Source: Knoellia sp. p5-6-4
GTDB taxonomy: Bacteria > Actinomycetota > Actinomycetes > Actinomycetales > Dermatophilaceae
Assembly: GCF_029222705.1 (NCBI RefSeq)
Contig: NZ_JARGZF010000001.1
Coordinates: forward strand, 306,437 to 370,436
Length of the DNA stretch: 64,000 nt
Direction: 5' to 3'
Part shown: positions 42,508 through 51,343 of the stretch, piece by piece
Layout of the letters: each line of letters opens with the position of its first letter
Numbering within the stretch: the first letter of the stretch is position 1
Notes under the pieces: model-generated
The model's input: only the letters and a program-made list of their open reading frames with translations
What the model was told of the DNA's origin: nothing
Database searches by the model: none
Translations under genes and position numbers: made by a program

Positions 42508-43887
42508 ATGTCGGCTGATGCCGAGAAGACCTTCGACATCGTGGTTCTCGGAGGCGGCAGCGGCGGCTACGCATGCGCCCTCCGCGGCGCCGAGCTCGGG
42601 CTCAGCGTCGCGCTCGTCGAGAAGTCGAAGCTCGGGGGCACCTGCCTGCACCAGGGCTGCATCCCGACCAAGGCGCTGCTGCACGCGGCGGAGGTGGCCG
42701 ACAGCGCCCGCGAGGGCGAGAAGTTCGGCGTGAAGACGACTTTCGAGTCCATCGACATGAGCGGCGTGAACCGCTACAAGGACGGCGTCGTGAGCCGGCT
42801 GCACAAGGGTCTCCAGGGCCTGGTGAAGTCGCGTTCCGTCGAGTACGTCGAGGGCGAGGGGCGTCTCGTCGACCCGAACACCGTGGAGGTCGACGGCCGC
42901 CGGCTGACCGGCAGGAACGTCGTGCTGGCCACCGGCTCCTACGCCAAGACCCTGCCCGGCCTGGAGATCTCCGGCCGGGTCATGACCAGCGAGCAGGCCC
43001 TCGTGCTCGACTTCGTGCCCCCGCGCGTCGTGGTGCTCGGTGGCGGCGTCATCGGCGTCGAGTTCGCCTCGGTCTTCAAGAGCTTCGGCTCCGAGGTCAC
43101 CATCGTCGAGGCGCTCCCCCGCCTCGTCGCGGCCGAGGACGAGTCGGTCTCCAAGCAGCTCGAGCGCAGCTTCCGCAAGCGCAAGATCGCCTTGCGCACC
43201 GGCGTGAGGTTCGAGGGGGCCACGCAGAGCGGCGACACCGTCACCGTCTCCCTCGAGGGTGGTGAGAGCATCGAGGCCGACCTGCTGCTGGTGGCCGTCG
43301 GCCGTGGTCCCGTGACCGAGGGCCTCGGGTACGAGGAGGCGGGCGTGCGCCTCGACCGCGGCTACGTGGTGGCCGACGAGCGCTGCCGCACCGGTGTGCC
43401 CGGCGTCTACGCGGTCGGCGACATCGTGCCCGGCCTGCAGCTGGCGCACCGTGGGTTCGCCCAGGGCATCTTCGTGGCCGAGGAGATCGCCGGCCTCGCC
43501 CCCGCACGCATCGACGAGCTCGGCATCCCGCGGGTCACCTACTGCGACCCCGAGATCGCCTCGGTCGGCCTCACCGAGGCGCAGGCGCGCGAGAGGTACG
43601 GCGAGGTGGACGTCTTCGAGTACAACCTCGGCGGCAACGGCAAGTCCCAGATCCTGCAGACCCAGGGCTTCGTCAAGCTCGTGCGCGAGAAGGACGGCCC
43701 GGTGGTGGGCGTGCACATGATCGGCGCCCGCATGGGCGAGCAGGTCGGCGAGGCCCAGCTGATCTACAACTGGGAGGCACTGCCCTCCGACGTCGCCAGC
43801 CTGATCCACGCCCACCCGACCCAGAACGAAGCGCTGGGAGAGGCGCACCTGGCCCTGGCCGGCAAGCCCCTCCACGTGCACGCCTGA
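42508..43887 (+). CDS. lpd: Dihydrolipoyl dehydrogenase
   Basis: FAD-dependent E3 subunit that reoxidises lipoyl groups. FAD site IVVLGGGSGGYACALRGAEL, redox pair GGTCLHQGCIPTKALLH (CxxxxC), NAD site VVLGGGVIGVEFASVF, YAVGDIVPGLQLAH, and the C-terminal active His in HAHPTQNEALGEA. Length 459 is normal. AGGAG precedes the ATG by 8 bases. It is followed after 33 bases by sucB. The region 42301-42507 holds its untranslated leader; I see no gene there. Confidence 0.96.
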   Translation: MSADAEKTFDIVVLGGGSGGYACALRGAELGLSVALVEKSKLGGTCLHQGCIPTKALLHAAEVADSAREGEKFGVKTTFESIDMSGVNRYKDGVVSRLHKGLQGLVKSRSVEYVEGEGRLVDPNTVEVDGRRLTGRNVVLATGSYAKTLPGLEISGRVMTSEQALVLDFVPPRVVVLGGGVIGVEFASVFKSFGSEVTIVEALPRLVAAEDESVSKQLERSFRKRKIALRTGVRFEGATQSGDTVTVSLEGGESIEADLLLVAVGRGPVTEGLGYEEAGVRLDRGYVVADERCRTGVPGVYAVGDIVPGLQLAHRGFAQGIFVAEEIAGLAPARIDELGIPRVTYCDPEIASVGLTEAQARERYGEVDVFEYNLGGNGKSQILQTQGFVKLVREKDGPVVGVHMIGARMGEQVGEAQLIYNWEALPSDVASLIHAHPTQNEALGEAHLALAGKPLHVHA

Positions 43888-43920
43888 AGCCAGCGAAGAA
43901 CAACAAGGAGATAAGAGCCC

Positions 43921-45732
43921 ATGTCTGAACGCGTGACCATGCCGGCCCTGGGTGAGTCGGTCACCGAAGGCACTGTGACGCGCTGGCTGAAGAACGTCGG
44001 CGACACCGTGGAGGTCGACGAGCCGCTGCTCGAGGTCTCCACCGACAAGGTCGACACCGAGATCCCCTCCCCTGTTGCCGGTGTGCTGCAGGAGATCCTC
44101 GTGAACGAGGACGACACCGTGCCGGTCGGCGCAGACCTCGCGGTGATCGGCGACGGCGCCGCGCCCTCCGGCGACCAGGGTGGTCAGGGCGGCGAGGAGC
44201 AGCCGGCTGCCGAGCCGCAGGCGGAGCAGGCACCGTCCCCCGAGGCCCCCTCGACCGAGCAGCCCGAGCAGCCAGCCACCTCCGAGCCCGAGCGCGCGCA
44301 GGCCGAGGGTGGCCAGCAGGAGCAGGCACAGCAGCCGTCCGGCGGGACCCAGGGTGGCGGCGAGACCGTGAAGATGCCGGCACTCGGCGAGTCCGTCACC
44401 GAGGGCACCGTCACCCGCTGGCTCAAGGCCGAGGGCGACGAGGTCGCCGTCGACGAGCCGCTGCTCGAGGTCTCCACCGACAAGGTCGACACCGAGATCC
44501 CCTCGCCGGTCGCGGGCACGCTCACCAAGATCTTGGTCAGCGAGGACGACACCGTGCCGGTGGGTGCCGACCTCGCCATCATCGGCGGGTCCGCCGGTGG
44601 CGCCGCGCCGGCTCCGCAGGAGGAGCAGCCGGCTCCGCAGGAGGAGGCCACCGCGCCGCAGGCCCCCCAGCCCGAGCAGCGTGAGAAGCAGGCCGCGCCG
44701 GCCCAGGCCCCGCAGGCTCAGGCTGCCCCTGCGCCAACCCAGGCTCCCGCGCCTGCCCAGGCCCCGGCTCAGGCCGAGCGCGGCGGCGAGGACGCCTCCG
44801 CCTACGTGACCCCGCTGGTGCGCAAGCTCGCGGCGGAGAACAACGTCGACCTCGCCAGCCTCCAGGGCACCGGCATCGGCGGGCGCATCCGCAAGCAGGA
44901 CGTCCTCGACGCCGCCAAGGCGGCGCAGCAGGCGGCCGAGCCCGCCGCGGCACCTGCCGCGGCGCCCGCCGCGCAGGCCCCGGCTCCGGCCGCCTCGGTT
45001 CCCGCCGCCTCGCCGAAGCGTGGCACCACCGAGAAGATGTCCCGCCTGCGCAAGGTCATCGCCACGCGCATGGTGGAGTCCCTCCAGGTGTCGGCCCAGC
45101 TGACGACGGTGGTCGAGGTGGACGTCACCAAGATCGCGCGGCTGCGGGCCCGGGCCAAGTCCGAGTTCGAGCGGCGTGAGGGCACCAAGCTGAGCTTCCT
45201 GCCGTTCTTCGCCCTCGCCGCCGTCGAGGCGCTCAAGGCGCACCCGAACGTGAACGCCAGCGTGGAGGGCGACCAGATCACCTACCACGGCCAGGAGAAC
45301 CTCGGCATGGCGGTCGACACCGAGCGCGGCCTGCTGGTCCCGGTGATCAAGAACGCCGGCGACCTCAACATCGCCGGCCTGGCCCGTGCCATCGCCGACC
45401 TCGCCGACCGCACGCGCAACAACAAGATCACGCCGGACGAGCTGGCGGGCGGGACCTTCACGCTCACCAACACCGGCAGCCGCGGAGCGTTGTTCGACAC
45501 GCCGATCATCAACCAGCCGCAGGTGGGCATCCTCGGGACCGGCGCGGTCGTCAAGCGGCCCGTCGTGGTCACCGACGCCGAGGGGGGCGAGACCATCGCG
45601 ATCCGCTCGATGATGTACCTCGCGCTGTCCTACGACCACCGGATCGTCGACGGCGCCGACGCTGCCCGGTTCCTCACGACAATGAAGAACCGCCTGGAGG
45701 AGGGGGCCTTCGAGGCCTCGCTGGGCCTCTAG
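43921..45732 (+). CDS. sucB: 2-oxoglutarate dehydrogenase-type E2 (dihydrolipoyl succinyltransferase/acyltransferase)
   Basis: 603 residues. Two lipoyl domains (about 3-77 and 142-216), each with [17 protein letters not shown] where the Lys carries lipoate; Ala/Pro/Gln-rich linkers; an E3-binding domain ([20 protein letters not shown]); and a catalytic domain ending with [16 protein letters not shown], where His and Asp are catalytic. The M. tuberculosis counterpart (DlaT, Rv2215) serves pyruvate dehydrogenase and peroxidase systems, so substrate use may not be limited to 2-oxoglutarate. AAGGAG is about 9 bases before the ATG. Confidence 0.94.
   Translation: MSERVTMPALGESVTEGTVTRWLKNVGDTVEVDEPLLEVSTDKVDTEIPSPVAGVLQEILVNEDDTVPVGADLAVIGDGAAPSGDQGGQGGEEQPAAEPQAEQAPSPEAPSTEQPEQPATSEPERAQAEGGQQEQAQQPSGGTQGGGETVKMPALGESVTEGTVTRWLKAEGDEVAVDEPLLEVSTDKVDTEIPSPVAGTLTKILVSEDDTVPVGADLAIIGGSAGGAAPAPQEEQPAPQEEATAPQAPQPEQREKQAAPAQAPQAQAAPAPTQAPAPAQAPAQAERGGEDASAYVTPLVRKLAAENNVDLASLQGTGIGGRIRKQDVLDAAKAAQQAAEPAAAPAAAPAAQAPAPAASVPAASPKRGTTEKMSRLRKVIATRMVESLQVSAQLTTVVEVDVTKIARLRARAKSEFERREGTKLSFLPFFALAAVEALKAHPNVNASVEGDQITYHGQENLGMAVDTERGLLVPVIKNAGDLNIAGLARAIADLADRTRNNKITPDELAGGTFTLTNTGSRGALFDTPIINQPQVGILGTGAVVKRPVVVTDAEGGETIAIRSMMYLALSYDHRIVDGADAARFLTTMKNRLEEGAFEASLGL
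44014..44069 (+). repeat. 56-bp direct repeat, copy 1 (lipoyl domain 1 of sucB)
   Basis: Identical base for base to 44449-44504, 435 bases away. It covers the lipoylated-lysine hairpin. Perfect identity including third codon positions suggests recent gene conversion between the two lipoyl domains. Confidence 0.9.
44449..44504 (+). repeat. 56-bp direct repeat, copy 2 (lipoyl domain 2 of sucB)
   Basis: Second copy of the repeat at 44014-44069. Recombination between the copies would delete 435 bases, exactly 145 codons, leaving a one-lipoyl-domain protein in frame. Confidence 0.9.
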
Positions 45733-45745
45733 GTCAGGAGCAGGT

Positions 45746-46648
45746 ATGCCGCAGCGCGTTGCCATCACCGGGGCCTCCGGACTGATCGGCAGCGCGCTGT
45801 CGGCTTTCCTGAGCGAGCGCGGTGACGAGGTCCTGCACATCGTGCGCCGGCCTGCCCGCACGTCCGCCGAGATCACGTGGGACCCCAGCAACCGGCAGCT
45901 GGAGGCGGCGGCCCTGGCCAACGTCGACGCCGTCGTGCACCTCGCCGGCGCCAACGTCGGCGAGAGGCGCTGGACGCCGAGCCGCAAGCAGGAGATCTTC
46001 GCCTCGCGGGTCGACGGCACGCACACCCTGGCTGCTGCGCTGGCCGAGGCCGACCACCCGATCCGGCTGGTCAGCCAGTCGGCGGTCGGCATCTACGGCA
46101 GCGACCGTGGCGACGAGGTCCTCACGGAGAAGTCCGAGAGCGGGCACGGGTTCCTCGCGGAGGTCGTGCGGGCCTGGGAGGCGGCCGCAGAGCCGGCCCG
46201 GGCCGCCGGGCTCGCCGTGGCGCACCCCCGCACCGGCATCGTCCTCGCTCCCGGCTCGGGCGCGATGGGGCCGCTGCTGCGGCTGGCCCAGCTCGGGCTC
46301 GCCGGGCCGCTGGGCTCCGGCCAGCAGTTCTGGCCGTGGATCACCCTGCGTGACACCGTGCGCGCACTGGCCTTCCTGGTCGACCGCCCGGAGATCACCG
46401 GACCGGTCAACGTGGTCGGTCCGGCACCCGCGCGGCAAAAGGACATCGCCGCCGAGCTCGCCCGGCAGCTGCACCGCCCCGCCCTGCTGCCGGCGCCGGG
46501 CATGGGGGTGCGGCTCTACCTCGGGGAGTTCGCCAACGACATCCTGGGCAGCCAGCGGGTGGTCCCCGAACGGCTCTGCGAGAGCGGCTTCGCGCACGAG
46601 CACGACTCCCTCCCCAAGGCCATCGGGTGGCTGCTGGCCCACCAGTGA
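45746..46648 (+). CDS. TIGR01777-type NAD-dependent epimerase/dehydratase family protein
   Basis: 300 residues with the atypical SDR start VAITGASGLIGSALSAFLSE, then VDAVVHLAGANVGERRWTP, RKQEIFASRVDGTHTL, LVSQSAVGIYGSDRGDEVLTE, WITLRDTVRAL and GPVNVVGPAP. This is the TIGR01777 (YfcH/SulA-like) pattern; enzymatic role unknown. ATG 45746 has CAGGAGCAG upstream. Last gene of lpd-sucB, as Rv2216 follows dlaT in M. tuberculosis. Confidence 0.9.
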   Translation: MPQRVAITGASGLIGSALSAFLSERGDEVLHIVRRPARTSAEITWDPSNRQLEAAALANVDAVVHLAGANVGERRWTPSRKQEIFASRVDGTHTLAAALAEADHPIRLVSQSAVGIYGSDRGDEVLTEKSESGHGFLAEVVRAWEAAAEPARAAGLAVAHPRTGIVLAPGSGAMGPLLRLAQLGLAGPLGSGQQFWPWITLRDTVRALAFLVDRPEITGPVNVVGPAPARQKDIAAELARQLHRPALLPAPGMGVRLYLGEFANDILGSQRVVPERLCESGFAHEHDSLPKAIGWLLAHQ

Positions 46649-46692
46649 CCGAGCCGCCCGGAACGAAAGCGGCACCTGCTCCGGACCGCGGC

Positions 46693-48135
46693 TCAGGCCG
46701 GGGCGATGCTCTCGACCAGCCAGCCGCCCGGCGACAACCGCAGGCGCACGAGCAGCTCCCGGCCCGGCTCGGCGGGCCGGGCGGTGCGGGTGCTGCCCGG
46801 CCCCGTGACACGGTAGGCCTCGGTGTCGACTCGTGCCCTCAGCGTGGCCCGCTCGCCCTGCGCCGTCGCCAGCCGCGCTGAGCGCACGGTGAAGCGCAGG
46901 CCCTCGTAACGCTCCCCCCTGCCCGACATCTCGCGGAGCAGGCGGGCGTCGGCCTGCCAGGCGGGCGAGGCAGGGACGTCGAGCTGCGCGAGCATCGCCG
47001 GGTCGCCGGACGTCAGCACCGCAGCCCGCAGGTCGGCCAGGGCCTGCATGAGCTGCGCCGGGCTACGGTCGGGGGCCGCAGGGTCCGACCGTGCTGTCGC
47101 ACGAGCAGCAGGGGCCGGGCCCCCGTCCCGGCTCGCGGCCCACGCCGTGCCGGCCAGGCCCGCGGTGAGCAGGAGCAGCGCGACGGCTGCGAGCCTGCCG
47201 GCGAGGACCGTCCGGGGCCACTGCAGTCGCTGCGACAGCCGAGGTCGCCGCGGCATGCCTCCCGCAGGCTCGGCGGCCGGCGGCTCGTCGCGAGGCGCGC
47301 TGCGGAGGCGATGGGTGATCAGGGAGACCTCGTCGTCCCCGGCGACCAGCCTGAGTGGCTCGCACGGCGCGGCGTCGAAGAGCCGCAGAGCCAGCTCGGC
47401 GGCACCCGGTCGCTCAGCGGGCAGCGGCGACAGGCACTTCAGGACCACCTCCACCCAGGCCGGTGGCAGGCCGGGAGCCAGCTCCGCCAGCGGGCGGCGC
47501 AACCCCAGGGGCGGCGGCGGCTCGCCGGTGACGCACGCCCACGCGAGGGCCCCCACGGCATACACGTCGGACGCCGGGGTGGGCTGCTGACCTGCCTCGA
47601 CCTCAGGGGCGGTGAAACCCGGTGTGCCGTAGACCTCGGCGGGCGCCTCGACCGCCAGCCGGGAGACCCCGAGGTCGGCCAGCAGGGGGCGCCCGCTCCG
47701 CTCGAGCAGGACGTTGCCCGGCGCCAGGTCGGCGTGCACGACACCCGCCGCATGCACGCCCGCCAGCGCCCGGGCCACCGGGGCCACCACCGTCACCGCC
47801 TCCCCGGCGCTGAGGTGGCCTCGCGCGCGCAGCACCGCGGCGAGCGAGCCGCCCTCCACGAAGTCGAGGACCAGGGCCACTGCCTGGGGGTGATCGGGCA
47901 GCGAGAAGGCGTCATGGACCCGCACCAGCCCCTCGAACGGCAGCCGGCGGAGCAGGGCGGACTCCCGGACGGCCCGGTCCCCGTCGCCCCGGGCCACCAC
48001 GACCTTCACCGCCACCACGGCGCCGTCGGCGACGCGCGTGGCGCGCCAGACGACACTGCTGCCGCCGGCTGCGACCCGCTCGTGCAGCTCGTAGCCGGGT
48101 ACCCGGGGGCGGGCCGGCGCAGGCGTCGCGTCCAT
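46693..48135 (-). CDS. Membrane serine/threonine protein kinase (Hanks type, non-RD)
   Basis: A kinase domain (about residues 12-270) is followed by a basic linker, one membrane helix (LAAVALLLLTAGLAGTAWA) and an extracytoplasmic region of about 130 residues with an NTF2-like look. Seen: glycine loop VAAGGSSVVWRA, VAVKVVV with the ATP lysine, GVVHADLAPGNVLL as catalytic loop, LADLGVSRL in place of DFG, and GTPGFTAPE. The Arg of HRD is Ala, so it is a non-RD kinase and may not need activation-loop phosphorylation. Target unknown. Confidence 0.88.
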   Translation of the reverse strand: MDATPAPARPRVPGYELHERVAAGGSSVVWRATRVADGAVVAVKVVVARGDGDRAVRESALLRRLPFEGLVRVHDAFSLPDHPQAVALVLDFVEGGSLAAVLRARGHLSAGEAVTVVAPVARALAGVHAAGVVHADLAPGNVLLERSGRPLLADLGVSRLAVEAPAEVYGTPGFTAPEVEAGQQPTPASDVYAVGALAWACVTGEPPPPLGLRRPLAELAPGLPPAWVEVVLKCLSPLPAERPGAAELALRLFDAAPCEPLRLVAGDDEVSLITHRLRSAPRDEPPAAEPAGGMPRRPRLSQRLQWPRTVLAGRLAAVALLLLTAGLAGTAWAASRDGGPAPAARATARSDPAAPDRSPAQLMQALADLRAAVLTSGDPAMLAQLDVPASPAWQADARLLREMSGRGERYEGLRFTVRSARLATAQGERATLRARVDTEAYRVTGPGSTRTARPAEPGRELLVRLRLSPGGWLVESIAPA

Positions 48136-48217
48136 GGACCCCACCCTGCCCGAGCGGGCGACCGGCCCCGCCGCGCTGTCCACAGGCCCCGGCTCCCGGA
48201 AGGCGGACCACGCGGCC

Positions 48218-48223
48218 TACGCT
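48218..48223 (+). promoter_or_regulatory. Leaderless-type -10 box (TACGCT)
   Basis: Ends 7 bases before ATG 48231. Confidence 0.5.
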
Positions 48224-48230
48224 CTCCCGC

Positions 48231-48956
48231 ATGCCCGCACCCCAGCCGACCATCGTGGCGACGTCCGGAGGCTACCGCTACGGCGAGCGCATCCAGGTCG
48301 AGTTCAACGGCCTGCTGCACCACGCGATGGACCTCTCGGGCACCACGCGGCCCCGGCCCCGGCTCATCCACCTCGGGACGGCGTCGGGCGACCAGAGGTA
48401 CTGGGCCGACCACATGCACGAGGCGGCCCGGCACGCCGGTTGGGACCTGACCAACCTCAACCTGTTCCCGATGCCGAACCTCGACGACATCGAGGGCCAC
48501 CTGCTCGAGCAGGACGTCGTGTGGGTCAACGGCGGCTCGGTCGCCAACCTGCTGGCGGTCTGGGACGTGCACGACCTGCGGCCGGTGTTCCGGCGGGTCT
48601 GGGAGGCGGGCGTCGTGCTCGCCGGCGTGTCGGCCGGCTCGATCTGCTGGTTCCTGGGCGGTACGACCGACTCCTTCGGCCCGGAGCTGCGCGCGGTCAC
48701 CAACGGTCTCGGCCTGCTGCCCTACGGCAACGGGGTGCACTACGACTCCGAGGAGCGCCGCCGCCCGCTGGTGCACCGCCTGGTCGCTGACGGCACCCTG
48801 CCGACGACGCACTGCACCGATGACGGCGTCGGCCTCGTCTACCACGGCACGGAGCTCATCGAAGCCGTCAGCGAGCAGGACGGCAAGGGCGCCTACGTCG
48901 TCACCCGGGAGGGAGACGGCGCGCGCGAGGAACGCATCGAGCCCCGCCGCCTCTGA
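48231..48956 (+). CDS. Peptidase E-like (S51 family) protein
   Basis: 241 residues. TIVATSGGYRYG at the start, RLIHLGTASGD, VVWVNGGSVANLLAVW and the nucleophile elbow GVSAGSICWF match the S51 dipeptidase E/cyanophycinase group, where the Ser in SAGS attacks the substrate; an HCTDDGVGLVY segment could provide the triad His. True peptidase E cleaves Asp-X dipeptides; substrate here not shown. Divergent from the kinase gene. Confidence 0.87.
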   Translation: MPAPQPTIVATSGGYRYGERIQVEFNGLLHHAMDLSGTTRPRPRLIHLGTASGDQRYWADHMHEAARHAGWDLTNLNLFPMPNLDDIEGHLLEQDVVWVNGGSVANLLAVWDVHDLRPVFRRVWEAGVVLAGVSAGSICWFLGGTTDSFGPELRAVTNGLGLLPYGNGVHYDSEERRRPLVHRLVADGTLPTTHCTDDGVGLVYHGTELIEAVSEQDGKGAYVVTREGDGAREERIEPRRL

Positions 48957-48998
48957 GGAGCCCACGGCCACGCCCGCAATGTGGGCGAACTGCCGTTT

Positions 48999-49014
48999 TG
49001 TGACGCAGATCACA
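48999..49014. promoter_or_regulatory. CRP/GlxR-type operator
   Basis: A perfect TGTGA-N6-TCACA palindrome, the consensus of the CRP family (called GlxR or Crp in actinobacteria). It is in the 287-base, relatively AT-rich gap before the DUF1996 gene, 230 bases upstream of its ATG. It suggests cAMP- or carbon-dependent control. Confidence 0.65.
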
Positions 49015-49243
49015 CCTGGCACCGAAATGCGCAGGTCACATGCCTTTGGGCGATTCCGCCTGACCGCGCGGACTCACGCAAACATGCTCAAACGCAAGAT
49101 TGCCCGCGGGGCCGTTACTTTCCCGTGACCCTTGTCTCCTTGTACCTTCGCGCAGGCCCCGGACGCTCCGGACCCCTGGCGACCCCCACCCCGGGGGGCA
49201 CCCCGCGGCCTGTGACACCCACCCCCTGTTAGGAGCAGCACGC

Positions 49244-50179
49244 ATGCCCTCTGTCCCCCAACGCCACGTCGGCCGTCACCGCGGCAGCAAGAAGAGGACG
49301 CTTGGCGTCATGGCCCTGGTGACGGCCCTACTGGGCGGATTCGGACTCGCCTTCGTCTCCTCGGTCGCCTCTGCCCCGCCGTCCCAGGCCAAGGCCAAGA
49401 TCAAGTGCAAGGAGACCACGGGCACCGACGACGTCGACCCGATCGTGCACCACAACGAGCCCGCCCAGGGCTCCGCCCACATGCACCAGTTCTTCGGCAA
49501 CAACAGCTTCCTCTCCCTCGCCAACCCCAACACGGCGAACTACGAGGACCTGCGCAACGGCGGGACGAACTGCGAGAACCCAGCCGACACCGCCGGGTAC
49601 TGGACTCCCGTCCTGAGGTACAAGAGCACCGGCGCCATCGTCCCCACCCGCGCCTTCACCGCGTACTACCGCAGCTGGGACTTCAAGGACTTTGGTGAGG
49701 GCGTTCCCCTGCCCGACGACGTCCGCCTGATCGGCACGAAGTTCAACTGGACCTGCGGACAGTTCGAGAACGTCGCCCCGCAGCAGTCCGTCCCCGACTG
49801 CTCCATGGCCGACGGACGCCCCGGCTCGACCCTCACCGCCCACATCGACTTCCCGTCGTGCTGGGACGGGGTCAAGCCCTCGCACAGCCCTGACGAGGTC
49901 GGCGACACGCGTGACAACAAGCACTTCGCCTACCGGGTCGGCAAGTCCTGCCCCGCCGGCTTCCCGATCAAGACCGTCCAGCTCCGCGAGACGATCCAGT
50001 TCCAGTACACCGGCAAGGGCGACGACGTGGAGCTGTCGAGCGACCACGAGAAGGGCACGACCGACGGCCGCACGATGCACGCCGACTTCTGGAACGCCTG
50101 GGACCCGAAGGGCTTCGCCTCGATGGTCCGCAACTGCGTGAACCCGGGCGGGAACTTCACCACCGCCGAGTGCGGCTGA
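49244..50179 (+). CDS. Secreted DUF1996 domain protein
   Basis: 311 residues. A basic start (RHRGSKKR), a hydrophobic signal sequence (VMALVTALLGGFGLAFVSSV) and AxA-like cleavage sites indicate export. The mature part has DPIVHHNEPAQGSAHMHQFF GN-type His motifs, seven or so cysteines (e.g. NWTCGQFENV, FPSCWDGVKPS, VGKSCPAGFP) and MHADFWNAWDP near the end. This is the DUF1996 pattern, known in fungi and some actinobacteria as extracellular proteins of unknown function. TTAGGAG lies about 7 bases before the ATG. The upstream gap 48957-49243 carries a CRP-type site. Confidence 0.85.
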   Translation: MPSVPQRHVGRHRGSKKRTLGVMALVTALLGGFGLAFVSSVASAPPSQAKAKIKCKETTGTDDVDPIVHHNEPAQGSAHMHQFFGNNSFLSLANPNTANYEDLRNGGTNCENPADTAGYWTPVLRYKSTGAIVPTRAFTAYYRSWDFKDFGEGVPLPDDVRLIGTKFNWTCGQFENVAPQQSVPDCSMADGRPGSTLTAHIDFPSCWDGVKPSHSPDEVGDTRDNKHFAYRVGKSCPAGFPIKTVQLRETIQFQYTGKGDDVELSSDHEKGTTDGRTMHADFWNAWDPKGFASMVRNCVNPGGNFTTAECG

Positions 50180-50253
50180 GCCGAACGTCCGCCCTGCCCG
50201 CGGAGGTGGAGGGATGCAGGGGATCCCACCACCCTGACGGCACCGGCGACTGA

Positions 50254-50292
50254 CGACGGGCCCCGGCAGGGCGAACCTGCCGGGGCCCGTCG
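50254..50292. terminator. Hairpin terminator between DUF1996 and oxidoreductase genes
   Basis: A 17-bp perfect stem (50254-50270 with 50276-50292) and a GCGAA loop between convergent genes. No U-run. Confidence 0.75.
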
Positions 50293-50302
50293 CGTTGCCG
50301 GT

Positions 50303-51343
50303 CTAGTCGATCCGCTCGCCAGGGGTGATGACGTCGACGACGCGGCGGCCCTCGGCGCTCACCCGGGCAGCGTCGATCACCGCCGCCGTGTGCACGGCGT
50401 CGCGCGGGTCGACAGGCATGTTGCCGACCGGGTCGTCACTGGTGAGCGCCCCCGCCACGGCGCGGTAGAAGTCGGCCTGGTGCGACTGCTGACGCACCAC
50501 CGGCTCGCGTTCCTCGCCCCGGTAGATCCAACCCGCGTAGCCGTCGTCGTCGCGCAGCTCAGAGAAGATGTTCGGCTCGGACTCGAACTGGTTGAGCAGG
50601 AACGCACCCCGGCTGCCGAGCACGCGCACCCGGGGACCGGGCGCCCCTGCGACCGACGTGGCGCTCAGGTGCGTGAAGACCCCGGAGGTGTGCCGGCACG
50701 CCAGGAAGGCGTCGTCCTCGGCGTTGGTGGTGCGCGCGTGCACCTCGGCGTAGACCGTCTCGACCTCGCCGAACAGCTGCACTGCGGCGTCGACGAGGTG
50801 CGAGTGCAGGTCGAGCAGGATCCCGCCGCCGTGCTCCGGCTCCGCCTGCTCGCGCCACCGCTGCTTGGGCACGGGTCGCCACCGCTCCCAACGGAGCTCG
50901 GCGCGGTAGACCTCACCGATCGCACCGGAGCGCACCACCTCGGCCAGGGTGGCGTGCTCGGCGTCGTAGCGCCGGTTCTGGAAGACCGTCAACGGCACCC
51001 CTGCCTTCTGGGCCGCGTCGAGCACCTCGAGGGCCGCGTCGGAGCCGACGGCCAGTGGCTTGTCGACCACCACGGGGAGCCCCGCCTCGAGCACGGTGAG
51101 GGCATGTGCGGCGTGGTCGCCGCTGGGAGTGGCCAGGACCACGAGGTCGAGGCCCTCGACCGCCAGCAGGGCCTCGAGGTCGGGGACCACCTTGGCCCCC
51201 GGGTGGTCCTGCGCGACGGCGGCCTGCCGCTCGGGGTTGGCCGTCGAGACCGCCGCGACCTCCAGCCCCGCCTGCGCCAGGAGCGGCGCGTGGATGTCCC
51301 GCCCCGCCATGCCGTAGCCGGCCAGTCCCACTCGCAACGTCAT
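50303..51343 (-). CDS. Gfo/Idh/MocA-family oxidoreductase
   Basis: 346 residues. Rossmann start VGLAGYGMAGRDIHAPLLAQ, then VVLATPSGDHAAHALTVLEA, VDKPLAVGSDAALEVLDAAQ with the EKP-like catalytic Lys (DKP here), NRRYDAEHATLAEVV, and GGILLDLHSHLVDAAVQLFG carrying the D-x-x-x-H active-site pair. It probably oxidises or reduces a sugar or inositol-type substrate with NAD(P). The ATG overlaps the MMPL stop (ATGA), so the two are co-transcribed; the functional link is unclear. Confidence 0.9.
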   Translation of the reverse strand: MTLRVGLAGYGMAGRDIHAPLLAQAGLEVAAVSTANPERQAAVAQDHPGAKVVPDLEALLAVEGLDLVVLATPSGDHAAHALTVLEAGLPVVVDKPLAVGSDAALEVLDAAQKAGVPLTVFQNRRYDAEHATLAEVVRSGAIGEVYRAELRWERWRPVPKQRWREQAEPEHGGGILLDLHSHLVDAAVQLFGEVETVYAEVHARTTNAEDDAFLACRHTSGVFTHLSATSVAGAPGPRVRVLGSRGAFLLNQFESEPNIFSELRDDDGYAGWIYRGEEREPVVRQQSHQADFYRAVAGALTSDDPVGNMPVDPRDAVHTAAVIDAARVSAEGRRVVDVITPGERID

